NCBI GenBank assembly: GCA_902794095.1
Contig: CADBFZ010000004.1
Coordinates: forward strand, 1-64,000
DNA: 64,000 nucleotides
Source: an uncultured Lachnospiraceae bacterium
GTDB lineage: Bacteria > Bacillota > Clostridia > Lachnospirales > Lachnospiraceae
Direction: 5' to 3'
The notes beneath the pieces are model-generated. The model was not told where the DNA came from. It did not search any database and saw nothing but the letters and a program-made list of their open reading frames with translations. Made by a program: the position numbers and the translations under genes. Of this stretch, positions 1-7,933 are shown piece by piece. How positions within the stretch are numbered: position 1 is the first letter of the stretch; the number at the start of each line of letters is the position of its first letter.

Positions 1-48
1 CATTGACTATCTTGAGTTTGAAATTAAAAGAATATTTTGCCATAACAA

Positions 49-97
49 AACTGACCCCCAAAAGTTAGATTTTTGGTCTAACTTTTGGGGGTCAGTT
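49..97 (-). terminator. Intrinsic terminator of the FliD-like gene
   Basis: The sequence shows a perfect 21-bp inverted repeat (arms 49-69 and 77-97) around a 7-nt loop. On the minus strand the stem ends in GTCAGTTTTG, giving a short T tract, so it fits termination of the minus-strand gene that stops at 130. Confidence 0.8.
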
Positions 98-129
98 CAT
101 TACTCTGCAGGGTTTATTTATTATCAGGA

Positions 130-1422
130 TTAGCAGCTGTAGTTGAACATCATGCCACTGTAGATACTTGAGGTATAAGGTGATGAGAGATTGTGTCCGG
201 GATTCTTATATGCGACCACCTTGCGGTTTACGTACTGCATGGGGTCGAGTGAAACCTGCGCACTCTTTTTCATCATTGAGTTGGAGAAGTCTTTGAGCGT
301 GCTGAAAGTCTTGGCAATGTCTTCACTTTCGGAGGCAACGTCGCGGAGCTTATCCTGATCGATGGTAAGAGATCCGTTACTCTCTACATTTATACCCAGC
401 GAACCTAAAGCATCTTTGTATGCTCCGGTTATGCCGCTTAATTCGTTATCAAGGAGCCTTGTCTTAATTCCCTGTCCGGTGTAAGAATTAACCGCTTTGA
501 GGAATTCGTTGAAGCTTCCGATTACCTGGCTTACGTTTTCCTCAACCGATTCGATATCAGCCTTGATGCTGATGGTAGTCGGCTTTCCTTCGGGGCTGAG
601 CTCGTTAAGGGTTACCTCATACATTTTGCCGATGGTGAAGTGGTTGGAAGATGCATTTCTTTCTTCTCCGTTTAAAGAGAAGATGGCGTTTGTAGGATAA
701 CTGTTTACCTTATCGAGTCCGAAGTATGCGACGGAACCGGATGCTTTGGAAGTGCGATCGTCACTGATGGTGAAGATCTCTTCTTTGCCGGGACTTACGC
801 CGCTTGAATCGGATGAGATTCTGATAGCCGATCTGTTACCGTCGGTTTCAAGAGTTGCATTTAATCCGATGCCCGCATTGTTAACGAGTCTTACAAGTCT
901 TTCCTGGATGCTTCTGTTGGTCTCGTCTTCGGAGATGTGGAACTGGAACTCGTAGTTCATCTCGCCGATGCCGACATCGAATGAATAATTATCCTCGGGA
1001 AGCGATACGGGGTCGTCGGAGAGGTAATTACCGATATTCTCCTGAGGAGAAGCGAGCTGCTTAACCTCTATTTCGAATGAAGGAATGGATTCGGTGTTGT
1101 CGTCACCTATGAAGTCTACCGAAACGGTATCGGGGTTTGTGGATGATGCATGCTTTTTGTTAAATGCACCGTTCTCATCAAGGCCACCGACTTCCGCAAG
1201 AGACGTACGAAGAGTACGAGCGGATTCTTTTAACCCGATCGCACCTATTTTAGACTCCTGATCCTTAACGGGAAGATACCAGGGTGCATCTTTATTTGCT
1301 TTGACGATGGAATTGTAAGTACTGCGAAGCTCACTCTTCTTGTGAGTGTCGTACTTGGATATCTTCGGGGCGCCGAACGCCGTCAGATAGTTGTTGAATA
1401 TAGTGTTACTAACAGCACTCAT
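130..1422 (-). CDS. FliD-like flagellar cap-related protein
   Basis: This 430-aa soluble protein resembles flagellar capping/hook-associated protein 2. The middle carries a FliD-like pattern (IEVKQLAS near residue 120, VNNAGIGLNATLETDG further on). The C-terminal third has GIKTRLLDNELSGITGAY, then LGSLGINVESNGSLTID, the usual signature of the FliD C-terminal domain. The last residues (SSIYSGMMFNYSC) are aromatic and hydrophobic. The ATG at 1422 was chosen over a GTG at 1428 because the AAGGGGG ribosome site sits 7 nt from the ATG but only about 1 nt from the GTG. It stands alone with its own terminator, outside any flagellar operon visible here. FliD proteins act at the filament tip. Whether this one caps filaments or is a cytoplasmic or adhesive relative cannot be told from sequence alone. 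Confidence 0.6.
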   Translation of the reverse strand: MSAVSNTIFNNYLTAFGAPKISKYDTHKKSELRSTYNSIVKANKDAPWYLPVKDQESKIGAIGLKESARTLRTSLAEVGGLDENGAFNKKHASSTNPDTVSVDFIGDDNTESIPSFEIEVKQLASPQENIGNYLSDDPVSLPEDNYSFDVGIGEMNYEFQFHISEDETNRSIQERLVRLVNNAGIGLNATLETDGNRSAIRISSDSSGVSPGKEEIFTISDDRTSKASGSVAYFGLDKVNSYPTNAIFSLNGEERNASSNHFTIGKMYEVTLNELSPEGKPTTISIKADIESVEENVSQVIGSFNEFLKAVNSYTGQGIKTRLLDNELSGITGAYKDALGSLGINVESNGSLTIDQDKLRDVASESEDIAKTFSTLKDFSNSMMKKSAQVSLDPMQYVNRKVVAYKNPGHNLSSPYTSSIYSGMMFNYSC

Positions 1423-1812
1423 CGCCACGCCCCCTTTCTTCCTTGAAATGTGTGACAGCCGGTGCAGGCTTTTACCTGACTAAAGGATCCATCCTTTTTA
1501 TATATAGTGGTATATAAATAGACCTAATACGCCACCATCAGACTATTAGTTAAGATTAAAGTATCATCCAAAAGTCAAATTTGCAAGAGGTTTTTTCCAG
1601 TAAAATAAAGGTTTTTCGGGCTTTGTTGTCAAAATTCTTTCATTTACCGCAGGGCTCGATTGCAATATTCTGACTATTTACTATTTATATCGGAATATTC
1701 TGATAAATAAATTAGCTTATATTAAAGAAATAAGTCCTTCGGAAGAGGCGCATAAGTCTATGCAATAAACCTGTTTTAATATATAATTTAGTGCATTGAA
1801 AGGAATGGAAAA
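1423..1812. other. 390-bp divergent intergenic region
   Basis: AT-rich spacer between the FliD-like gene (minus) and guaA (plus). I see no convincing sigma-A or sigma-D promoter for the minus gene and no purine riboswitch or T-box before guaA. A small hairpin (GCATA/TATGC, 1750-1763) and a pair of 10-bp direct repeats (see next entry) are the only clear structures. Confidence 0.5.
1664..1703. repeat. Direct repeat AATATTCTGA x2 upstream of guaA
   Basis: The 10-mer AATATTCTGA occurs at 1664-1673 and 1694-1703. The copies start 30 bp apart, about three helical turns, and the second copy is preceded by G, creating GAATATTC. This could be a regulator-binding pair for guaA, but no partner is known and chance in AT-rich DNA is possible. 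Confidence 0.35.
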
Positions 1813-3444
1813 ATGGATAAAGAACTGGTATTGGTAATAGATTTTGGCGGTCAGTACAATCAGCTGGTCGCAAGAAGAGTAAGAGAAAACAATGTATATT
1901 GCGAAATTTACTCTTATAAAACTCCTTTGGATCAGATCAAAGCGATGAATCCCAAAGGAATTATTCTTACCGGCGGACCCAACAGTGTCTACGAAGAGGG
2001 TGCCGCAGCCTGTGACAAAGAACTCTTTAAAATGGGTGTTCCCGTTCTCGGACTTTGCTACGGTGCTCAGCTCATGAGCTTTCTTCTCGGAGGTAATGTC
2101 GAAAAGGCTCCCGTAAGGGAATACGGACATACTCCTCTTAAGGTTGATACCTCATCTCCCGTTTTCGAAGGTGTAACGGAAAATACAACATGCTGGATGA
2201 GCCATAATGATTACATATCAAAGATCGCTCCCGGCTTCAAATCTATTGCAACAACCGATAATTGCCCTTATGCAGCGATTGCCAATGATGCGGAGAATCT
2301 ATACGGATTCCAGTATCATCCCGAAGTTCTTCATACTCCCGAAGGAACGAAGATGCTCGGAAACTTCCTCTACAATGTTTGCCATTGTAAGGGTGACTGG
2401 AAAATGAGTTCTTTTGCGGAAGAGCAGATAAAGCTTATCAGGGAAAAAGTAGGAGACGGCAAAGTTCTCTGTGCTCTTTCCGGCGGAGTAGATTCTTCCG
2501 TTGCAGCGGTTCTTTTATCTAAGGCAGTAGGAAAGCAGCTTACATGTGTATTCGTAGATCACGGTCTTCTCAGAAAAGATGAAGGCGACCAGGTTGAAGC
2601 AATCTTCGGACCTGAGGGACATTATGATCTTAACTTCATAAGAGTAAATGCCAAAGACAGATTTTACGGAAAGCTTGCAGGCGTTACAGAGCCCGAGCGT
2701 AAGCGTAAGATCATCGGCGAAGAGTTTATCAGAGTATTCGAAGAGGAAGCTAAGAAGATCGGAACCGTAGATTTCCTCGTTCAGGGAACCATTTATCCCG
2801 ATGTTGTAGAATCCGGACTCGGCGGAGAATCCGCTGTGATCAAGTCCCACCACAATGTCGGAGGCCTTCCCGACTATGTTGATTTCAAAGAGATCATTGA
2901 GCCTCTCAGAAATCTCTTCAAAGACGAAGTAAGAAAGGTCGGACTTGAACTCGGTATTCCCGATCATCTTGTATTCAGACAGCCTTTCCCGGGACCCGGA
3001 CTTGGCATACGTATCATCGGTGATATCACCGCGGAAAAAGTTGCCATCGTTCAGGATGCGGACTTTATCTACAGAGAAGAGGTTGAAAAGGCTGCCAATG
3101 AGTATGCGTTTGAAGCTGCAAAGGCAGCAGGCGTTGATATAGACAGAGCTCATCCCGACCATGCACTTCTCAGAAGTTATTGGCCCGAGTGGATGCCCAA
3201 TCAGTATTTTGCGGCTCTTACCAATATGAGATCCGTAGGTGTAATGGGTGATGAGAGAACTTATGATCATGCGGTCGCACTTCGCGCAGTTAAGACCATT
3301 GACTTCATGACTGCAGAATCCGCACAGATTCCTTATGAGATTCTTATGCAGGTTATGAACCGCATTATCAACGAGGTAAAGGGAGTAAACAGAGTACTCT
3401 ACGATCTTACTTCGAAGCCTCCCGGGACCGTGGAATTGGAATAA
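1813..3444 (+). CDS. guaA: GMP synthase (glutamine-hydrolysing)
   Basis: Converts XMP to GMP with ATP and glutamine, the last step of guanine nucleotide synthesis. The N-terminal class I glutamine amidotransferase domain (about 1-190) shows GGPNSVYEE, the nucleophile Cys82 in GLCYGAQ, and His169 with Glu171 in FQYHPEV. The ATP-pyrophosphatase domain begins at about 205 with the PP-loop LSGGVDSS (222-229). The C-terminal dimerisation part ends with KPPGTVELE, typical of GuaA. At 543 aa it is about 30 residues longer than the common 510-525. The extra stretch lies between [12 protein letters not shown] and the conserved [15 protein letters not shown]. The start ATG has an AAAGGA ribosome site, and the gene is monocistronic with its own terminator. 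Identification is secure. Confidence 0.97.
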   Translation: MDKELVLVIDFGGQYNQLVARRVRENNVYCEIYSYKTPLDQIKAMNPKGIILTGGPNSVYEEGAAACDKELFKMGVPVLGLCYGAQLMSFLLGGNVEKAPVREYGHTPLKVDTSSPVFEGVTENTTCWMSHNDYISKIAPGFKSIATTDNCPYAAIANDAENLYGFQYHPEVLHTPEGTKMLGNFLYNVCHCKGDWKMSSFAEEQIKLIREKVGDGKVLCALSGGVDSSVAAVLLSKAVGKQLTCVFVDHGLLRKDEGDQVEAIFGPEGHYDLNFIRVNAKDRFYGKLAGVTEPERKRKIIGEEFIRVFEEEAKKIGTVDFLVQGTIYPDVVESGLGGESAVIKSHHNVGGLPDYVDFKEIIEPLRNLFKDEVRKVGLELGIPDHLVFRQPFPGPGLGIRIIGDITAEKVAIVQDADFIYREEVEKAANEYAFEAAKAAGVDIDRAHPDHALLRSYWPEWMPNQYFAALTNMRSVGVMGDERTYDHAVALRAVKTIDFMTAESAQIPYEILMQVMNRIINEVKGVNRVLYDLTSKPPGTVELE

Positions 3445-3451
3445 TAAACTT

Positions 3452-3484
3452 CGGGAGTTCGCAATAGTGCGGGCTCCCGTTTTT
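3452..3484 (+). terminator. Terminator after guaA
   Basis: A stem of CGGGAG (3452-3457) with CTCCCG (3474-3479), plus an inner CGCA/TGCG stem, is followed by TTTTT. Confidence 0.85.
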
Positions 3485-3501
3485 GATACAAAGGATTGTT
3501 T

Positions 3502-5421
3502 ATGAAGATTGATAACATCAGAAAATATGAGTTTGGAACACCTTATGAAACAGGTGCTGTTGTATGTGATATCCCTAAGATGGTGGGTATACCTGAAAGA
3601 TTTAAGTATGATATGGATTCTCAGACTTTTATATATGATCTTCATGAGAAGGATATGGTTTTCGGACTCGGCGAAACCCTGCGCGGAATCAATAAAAGAG
3701 GCTGGATATATGTGAGCAACAATGCGGATGATCCTTCCCATGATGAAAATAAAACTTCACTGTATGCTTCACAAAACTTCCTGATCGTTGATGATGGTTC
3801 GGATTGTTTTGGTATCTTTATAGATAATCCCGGAAGTGTGACTTTTGATATCGGATATACTGACATGAATGTCATGACTATTCATCCCGAGTATAATGAC
3901 ACGACATTTTATCTTATAAACGGAAACACCCCTGCAGAGATTGTTAAGTCTTTTAGGGAACTGATTGGCAAAAGCTATGTTCCTCCCGTGTGGGCTTTCG
4001 GCTACGGTCAGAGCAGGTGGGGATATAAGACTGCGGATGACATCAGAGAAGTTGCAGCGCGTTACAAAGAACTTGGAATTCCTCTTGATATGATCTACAT
4101 GGATATAGATTACATGCAGGATTTCAAGGTCTTTACCATTAACCCTGAAAGATTCCCCAATTTCCCTGATTTCGTCAAGGAGATGAAGGCGGAGGGGATA
4201 CGGCTTGTTCCCAATGTGGACCCCGGTGTAAAGATCGAAGACGGTTACGATATATATGAAGAGGGCAAGGAAAAGGGATACTATTGTAAAAAAGAAGACG
4301 GGCAGGATCTTGTGGCAGCCGTATGGCCCGGCAAGGTTCATTTCCCTGATTTCCTGAATTCCGATGTCAGAAAATGGTTTGGTGATAATTACAAAGTGTT
4401 CCTCGATGCGGGCCTTGAAGGCTTTTGGAATGACATGAATGAGCCTGCCATATTCTATTCCGAAGATCATCTTGCCGAAGTGTTCGAACACGTTAAGGAA
4501 CTTGAGAAGAAGGAACTTGATATATGGGGATTCTTCGAATTCAAAGACGTATTAGGATCGATAGACAATAATCCCGAAGATTACAGAAGATTCTATCATG
4601 ATCTGGATGGCCGGAAAGTCAGACATGATAAAGTTCATAATCTTTACAGTGTTAATATGACCAGATCTGCATCGGAGGCTTTTAAGAGACTGGCTCCCGA
4701 TAAGAAGATACTTCTGTTCTCCAGAGCTTCATATACCGGAATGCACAGATACGGCGGAGTATGGACCGGAGATAATATGGCGAGGTGGAGTCACCTTCTC
4801 TTAAATATTCAGATGATGCCCGCACTCAGCATGAACGGATTTTTGTTTGCAGGTGCCGATATAGGCGGATTCGGCGGAAATACCACTGAGGATCTGATGA
4901 TGAGATGGGTGGAGTTTGGAATCTTTACCCCGCTTTTCAGAAATCATTCCGCAATAGGAACCAGAGACCAGGAGTTATACCGCTTTAACAGGAAGAGTGA
5001 TTTTAAGAATCTGGTTGAACTCAGATATGCTCTTATCCCTTACATAACCTCGGTATTTATGAATGCAGCCGAGAAAAACGACATGTACATGAAACCTCTG
5101 TGGTTTGATTACAGAGGAGACGACAGGTGCAGGGAGGTTGAGGATCAGCTTCTTGTGGGCGACAGCATCATGATCGCACCGGTACATGAGCAGAACGCTA
5201 CAGGAAGATATGTATATCTCCCCGAAGAGATGAAACTTGTAAGATTCAGAAGCTATGATGATTACGACACCGAGGTTCTTCCAAAGGGCGATCATTACAT
5301 TAAAGCAGAGCTTAACGAAGTTCTTGTCTTTATCAGACCCGGCAGGGAACTTCCTCTTGCAACGCCGGCAAGACATGTTGAAGACCTTGATATGAATAAC
5401 TTAAAGGTAATTAAATTCTGA
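3502..5421 (+). CDS. GH31 family alpha-glucosidase
   Basis: A 639-aa cytoplasmic glycoside hydrolase (no signal peptide) that should release glucose from the non-reducing end of alpha-glucosides. It shows the GH31 order: an N-terminal beta-sandwich with DMVFGLGE, then the (beta/alpha)8 barrel starting at VPPVWAFGYGQSRWGY. The region YMDIDYM follows, then the nucleophile Asp at about 311 in WNDMNEP and the acid/base Asp in GGVWTGDN, then FAGADIGGFGG and LFRNHS. ATG 3502 is preferred over a TTG at 3496 because the AAAGGA site abuts the TTG but is 6 nt from the ATG. It lies 57 nt after guaA, past a terminator, and 1 nt before the response regulator gene, so it may share a transcript with the two-component genes. 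Exact substrate (maltose, isomaltose, xyloside) cannot be read from sequence. Confidence 0.93.
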   Translation: MKIDNIRKYEFGTPYETGAVVCDIPKMVGIPERFKYDMDSQTFIYDLHEKDMVFGLGETLRGINKRGWIYVSNNADDPSHDENKTSLYASQNFLIVDDGSDCFGIFIDNPGSVTFDIGYTDMNVMTIHPEYNDTTFYLINGNTPAEIVKSFRELIGKSYVPPVWAFGYGQSRWGYKTADDIREVAARYKELGIPLDMIYMDIDYMQDFKVFTINPERFPNFPDFVKEMKAEGIRLVPNVDPGVKIEDGYDIYEEGKEKGYYCKKEDGQDLVAAVWPGKVHFPDFLNSDVRKWFGDNYKVFLDAGLEGFWNDMNEPAIFYSEDHLAEVFEHVKELEKKELDIWGFFEFKDVLGSIDNNPEDYRRFYHDLDGRKVRHDKVHNLYSVNMTRSASEAFKRLAPDKKILLFSRASYTGMHRYGGVWTGDNMARWSHLLLNIQMMPALSMNGFLFAGADIGGFGGNTTEDLMMRWVEFGIFTPLFRNHSAIGTRDQELYRFNRKSDFKNLVELRYALIPYITSVFMNAAEKNDMYMKPLWFDYRGDDRCREVEDQLLVGDSIMIAPVHEQNATGRYVYLPEEMKLVRFRSYDDYDTEVLPKGDHYIKAELNEVLVFIRPGRELPLATPARHVEDLDMNNLKVIKF

Positions 5422-5422
5422 G

Positions 5423-6130
5423 ATGAAAGTTTTTTTACTTGAAGATGATGATGCAATTGGAATGGGGCTTAAGTATTCCCTTGAAAAAGAGGGATACGAA
5501 GCGGAGCATTTCAAATCAAAGGCAGAGGCACTGAATTCGTGGAAGAGCGGAGAGTACGATCTGTGTATTCTTGATATTAATCTTCCCGACGGCAACGGTT
5601 ATGATGTCTGCAAATTCATCAAGGAAAAAGAAGATGTTCCCGTAATATTCCTCACCGCAAGTGATGCGGAGGTTAATGTTGTTATGGGACTTGAAATGGG
5701 TGCGGATGATTATATCTGCAAACCTTTCAGAGTTGGGGAGCTTATCGCAAGGATCAAAACCGTTCTCAGAAGATCCGGAAAGTTCAAGGATTCATCCGCA
5801 TCATCTGATAACATTATCCGTATTGAAAACATGACGATCAACACCGCGGAAGCCAAGGTGTATATATCCGATAAGGCAAGCGGTAAAGAGAAAAACGTAG
5901 AACTTACTGCACTGGAGTACAGACTTCTTCTGGATTTTGTAAATAACAGAGGAATCGTAATGTCCAGAAATAAACTTCTCGAAGATATGTGGGATGTAAG
6001 CGGAGAGTTTGTTAATGACAATACTCTTACCGTTTATATCAAAAGACTCAGAGACAAGATAGAAAAAGATCCCGCGGATCCCATGATCATAAAGACTGTC
6101 CGCGGAATGGGGTATATGATTGAAAAATAA
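5423..6130 (+). CDS. OmpR/PhoB-family response regulator
   Basis: A 235-aa transcription regulator. The receiver domain (1-115) has the acidic pocket EDDD at 7-10, the phosphoacceptor Asp51 in LDINLPDG, the conserved Thr in FLTAS and Lys in CKPF. The C-terminal winged helix (about 130-235) has the family pattern LTALEYRLLLDFVNNRG and TVYIKRLRDKIE...VRGMGYMIE. It overlaps the kinase gene by 11 nt, so the pair is translationally coupled. The next genes encode an ABC transporter, and such RR-HK-ABC sets in Firmicutes usually respond to cell-envelope stress or peptide antibiotics. The likely target is the ABC promoter region, which carries direct repeats. The inducer is unknown. Confidence 0.93.
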   Translation: MKVFLLEDDDAIGMGLKYSLEKEGYEAEHFKSKAEALNSWKSGEYDLCILDINLPDGNGYDVCKFIKEKEDVPVIFLTASDAEVNVVMGLEMGADDYICKPFRVGELIARIKTVLRRSGKFKDSSASSDNIIRIENMTINTAEAKVYISDKASGKEKNVELTALEYRLLLDFVNNRGIVMSRNKLLEDMWDVSGEFVNDNTLTVYIKRLRDKIEKDPADPMIIKTVRGMGYMIEK

Positions 6131-7115
6131 AGAATTCGTCAAGTTGATATCAATATCCTGCGGGGTTACTTTGATCTGCGCCATAGCCGGTTTTATTGCA
6201 GGCGGAGCTTTAGCGGGAGTTTTGATCCTTGTTCTGGGAATTGCATTAAGCATCATCTATACCGTTATCACCTACAGGAGATATAAGGACATAGATGACT
6301 TAAATACTTATCTGTCGAAGGTTCTTTCCGGTAATGATGTTCCTGATATTACGGATCAGGAAGAGGGAGAACTTTCCATCTTAAAGACCAATATCTATAA
6401 GGCAACCACCACACTTAAATTCCAGAAGGAACTTCTTGCAAATGACAAGAAGATGCTTGCCGATGCGATTGCGGATATTTCCCATCAGCTGAAGACTCCT
6501 CTTACATCCATGATGGTGATGAACGACCTTCTGCTGGGAGAAGAGGATGCGGATAAGCGTGAAGAATTCTTAAAGACACAGTCAGCTCAGCTCGACAGAA
6601 TGAACTGGCTTATTCAGACACTTCTTAAACTGTCCAAGCTTGATGCGGGTACAGCCCTTCTTAAGTCTGAGGAGATTCTCGGGTCAATCCTAATTTCGGA
6701 TGCACTGAAAGCATTTGAGATACAGATGGAACTTAAAGATATCGCTAAAGAAGTTACGGGTCCCGAGATAGATATAGTATGCGACAGAAACTGGACACTT
6801 GAAGCTGTTCAGAATATCATTAAAAACTGTATCGAGCATATGGATGAGGGCGGTAAGTTATCCATAGAAACATCCGAGACCAATCTTTATACAGAGATCA
6901 AAATATCGGATACCGGTTGCGGAATAGACGAAGCCGACATGCCGCATATATTTGAAAGATTCTACAAAGGCAAGAATGCGTCCAAGGACAGCGTAGGCAT
7001 CGGACTTGCACTTGCCAAGACCATCATGACTTCCCAACACGGAGATATTCTCGTTGAGAGTACCAAGGATGTGGGAAGTACCTTCTTTATCAGATTCTAT
7101 AAGACCATAATCTGA
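6120..7115 (+). CDS. Sensor histidine kinase, short two-TM type
   Basis: A 331-aa membrane kinase and cognate partner of the preceding regulator. Residues 8-50 are almost continuously hydrophobic and best read as two membrane helices joined by a tight Gly-rich turn near residue 28, with almost no external domain. This is the layout of intramembrane-sensing kinases. The phosphoacceptor His122 lies in ISHQLKTPLTSM. The ATPase part shows the N box (NIIKNCIEH), G1 (SDTGCGIDEADM), F box (IFERFYKG) and G2 (VGIGLALAKTI). The start is a TTG overlapping the end of the regulator gene; no ATG precedes the first helix in this frame. In Bce-like systems such kinases sense through the ABC permease encoded next door. 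That role is inferred here. Confidence 0.9.
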   Translation: MKNKEFVKLISISCGVTLICAIAGFIAGGALAGVLILVLGIALSIIYTVITYRRYKDIDDLNTYLSKVLSGNDVPDITDQEEGELSILKTNIYKATTTLKFQKELLANDKKMLADAIADISHQLKTPLTSMMVMNDLLLGEEDADKREEFLKTQSAQLDRMNWLIQTLLKLSKLDAGTALLKSEEILGSILISDALKAFEIQMELKDIAKEVTGPEIDIVCDRNWTLEAVQNIIKNCIEHMDEGGKLSIETSETNLYTEIKISDTGCGIDEADMPHIFERFYKGKNASKDSVGIGLALAKTIMTSQHGDILVESTKDVGSTFFIRFYKTII

Positions 7116-7136
7116 TTTTTCCGCGTGTTCCGTAAT

Positions 7137-7175
7137 ATTACAAAATTGTAATAATAAATGTCACCTGATTGTAAT
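7137..7175 (+). promoter_or_regulatory. Candidate response-regulator operator before the ABC genes
   Basis: A perfect 16-bp palindrome ATTACAAAATTGTAAT (7137-7152) is followed by a second ATTGTAAT (7168-7175). The direct copies start at 7145 and 7168, 23 bp apart, about two helical turns, as is common for OmpR-family sites. It lies 63-100 bp before the ABC ATPase start, placing the repeats in the core promoter zone. Confidence 0.5.
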
Positions 7176-7237
7176 GTGATATTGTTAACCTGTTCTCAAG
7201 CAAGAAAGATTTGCGTTTTGAGAAAGGAGTATTTTTG

Positions 7238-7933
7238 ATGAATATACTTGAGATTAAAAACCTTAGTAAGGTCTATGGAAAGGGTGAGACCGAAGTTAAG
7301 GCTCTTGATAATGTTTCTTTTGATGTGGAACAGGGAGAGTTTGTGGCAATCGTCGGCCCTTCGGGATCCGGAAAATCAACCCTTCTTCATATCCTGGGAG
7401 GAGTGGATTCACCAACATCCGGAACCGTGAATATCGCAGGAACCGATATCAGTAAATTAAACGAGACCAAGCTTGCAATCTTCCGCAGAAGACAGATCGG
7501 TCTTATCTATCAGTTCTATAATCTGATCCCAATCCTTAATGTCGAAGAGAATATGACACTTCCTCTTCTGTTGGACGGAAAAAAGCCTGATAAGAAACTT
7601 TTAAAAGATCTTCTTGAAAAACTCGGACTTACGGAGAGATTAAAGCATCTTCCCAACCAGCTCTCAGGTGGTCAGCAGCAGAGAGTTTCAATCGGAAGAG
7701 CACTTATGAATAATCCCGCGCTTCTACTTGCGGATGAGCCCACCGGTAATCTCGATAGTGAAAACAGTAAGGAGATTGTTTCACTTCTTAGAAAATTCAA
7801 CAAAGAAAATAATCAGACCGTCATTATCATAACCCATGACGAGAGAATCGCTCTTTCCGCAGACCGGGTCATCACAATTGAAGACGGTCATATCACCAAG
7901 GATTCCGGAAGAGTGGAGGTGAGTGCGGTATGA
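7238..7933 (+). CDS. ABC transporter ATP-binding protein (FtsX-permease partner)
   Basis: A 231-aa ATPase of the LolD/MacB/BceA type, powering the permease encoded next. Visible motifs are Walker A GPSGSGKST (from about 40), the Q loop in IYQFYNLIP, the signature LSGGQQQR (about 142), Walker B LLADEPTGNLD and the switch His in IITHDE. The ATG at 7238 was chosen for its AAAGGAG site 8 nt upstream; an in-frame ATG at 7211 lacks one. Its stop overlaps the permease start as ATGA, so the two are coupled. Probable role: envelope-stress or antimicrobial-peptide response, inferred from the adjacent two-component pair. Confidence 0.95.
   Translation: MNILEIKNLSKVYGKGETEVKALDNVSFDVEQGEFVAIVGPSGSGKSTLLHILGGVDSPTSGTVNIAGTDISKLNETKLAIFRRRQIGLIYQFYNLIPILNVEENMTLPLLLDGKKPDKKLLKDLLEKLGLTERLKHLPNQLSGGQQQRVSIGRALMNNPALLLADEPTGNLDSENSKEIVSLLRKFNKENNQTVIIITHDERIALSADRVITIEDGHITKDSGRVEVSAV

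Noticed and set aside
2515-3741. 408-codon open frame antisense to guaA and the GH31 start
   Set aside because: Lies opposite strongly conserved coding sequence, has no ribosome site and shows no recognisable family; it is a shadow of codon bias.
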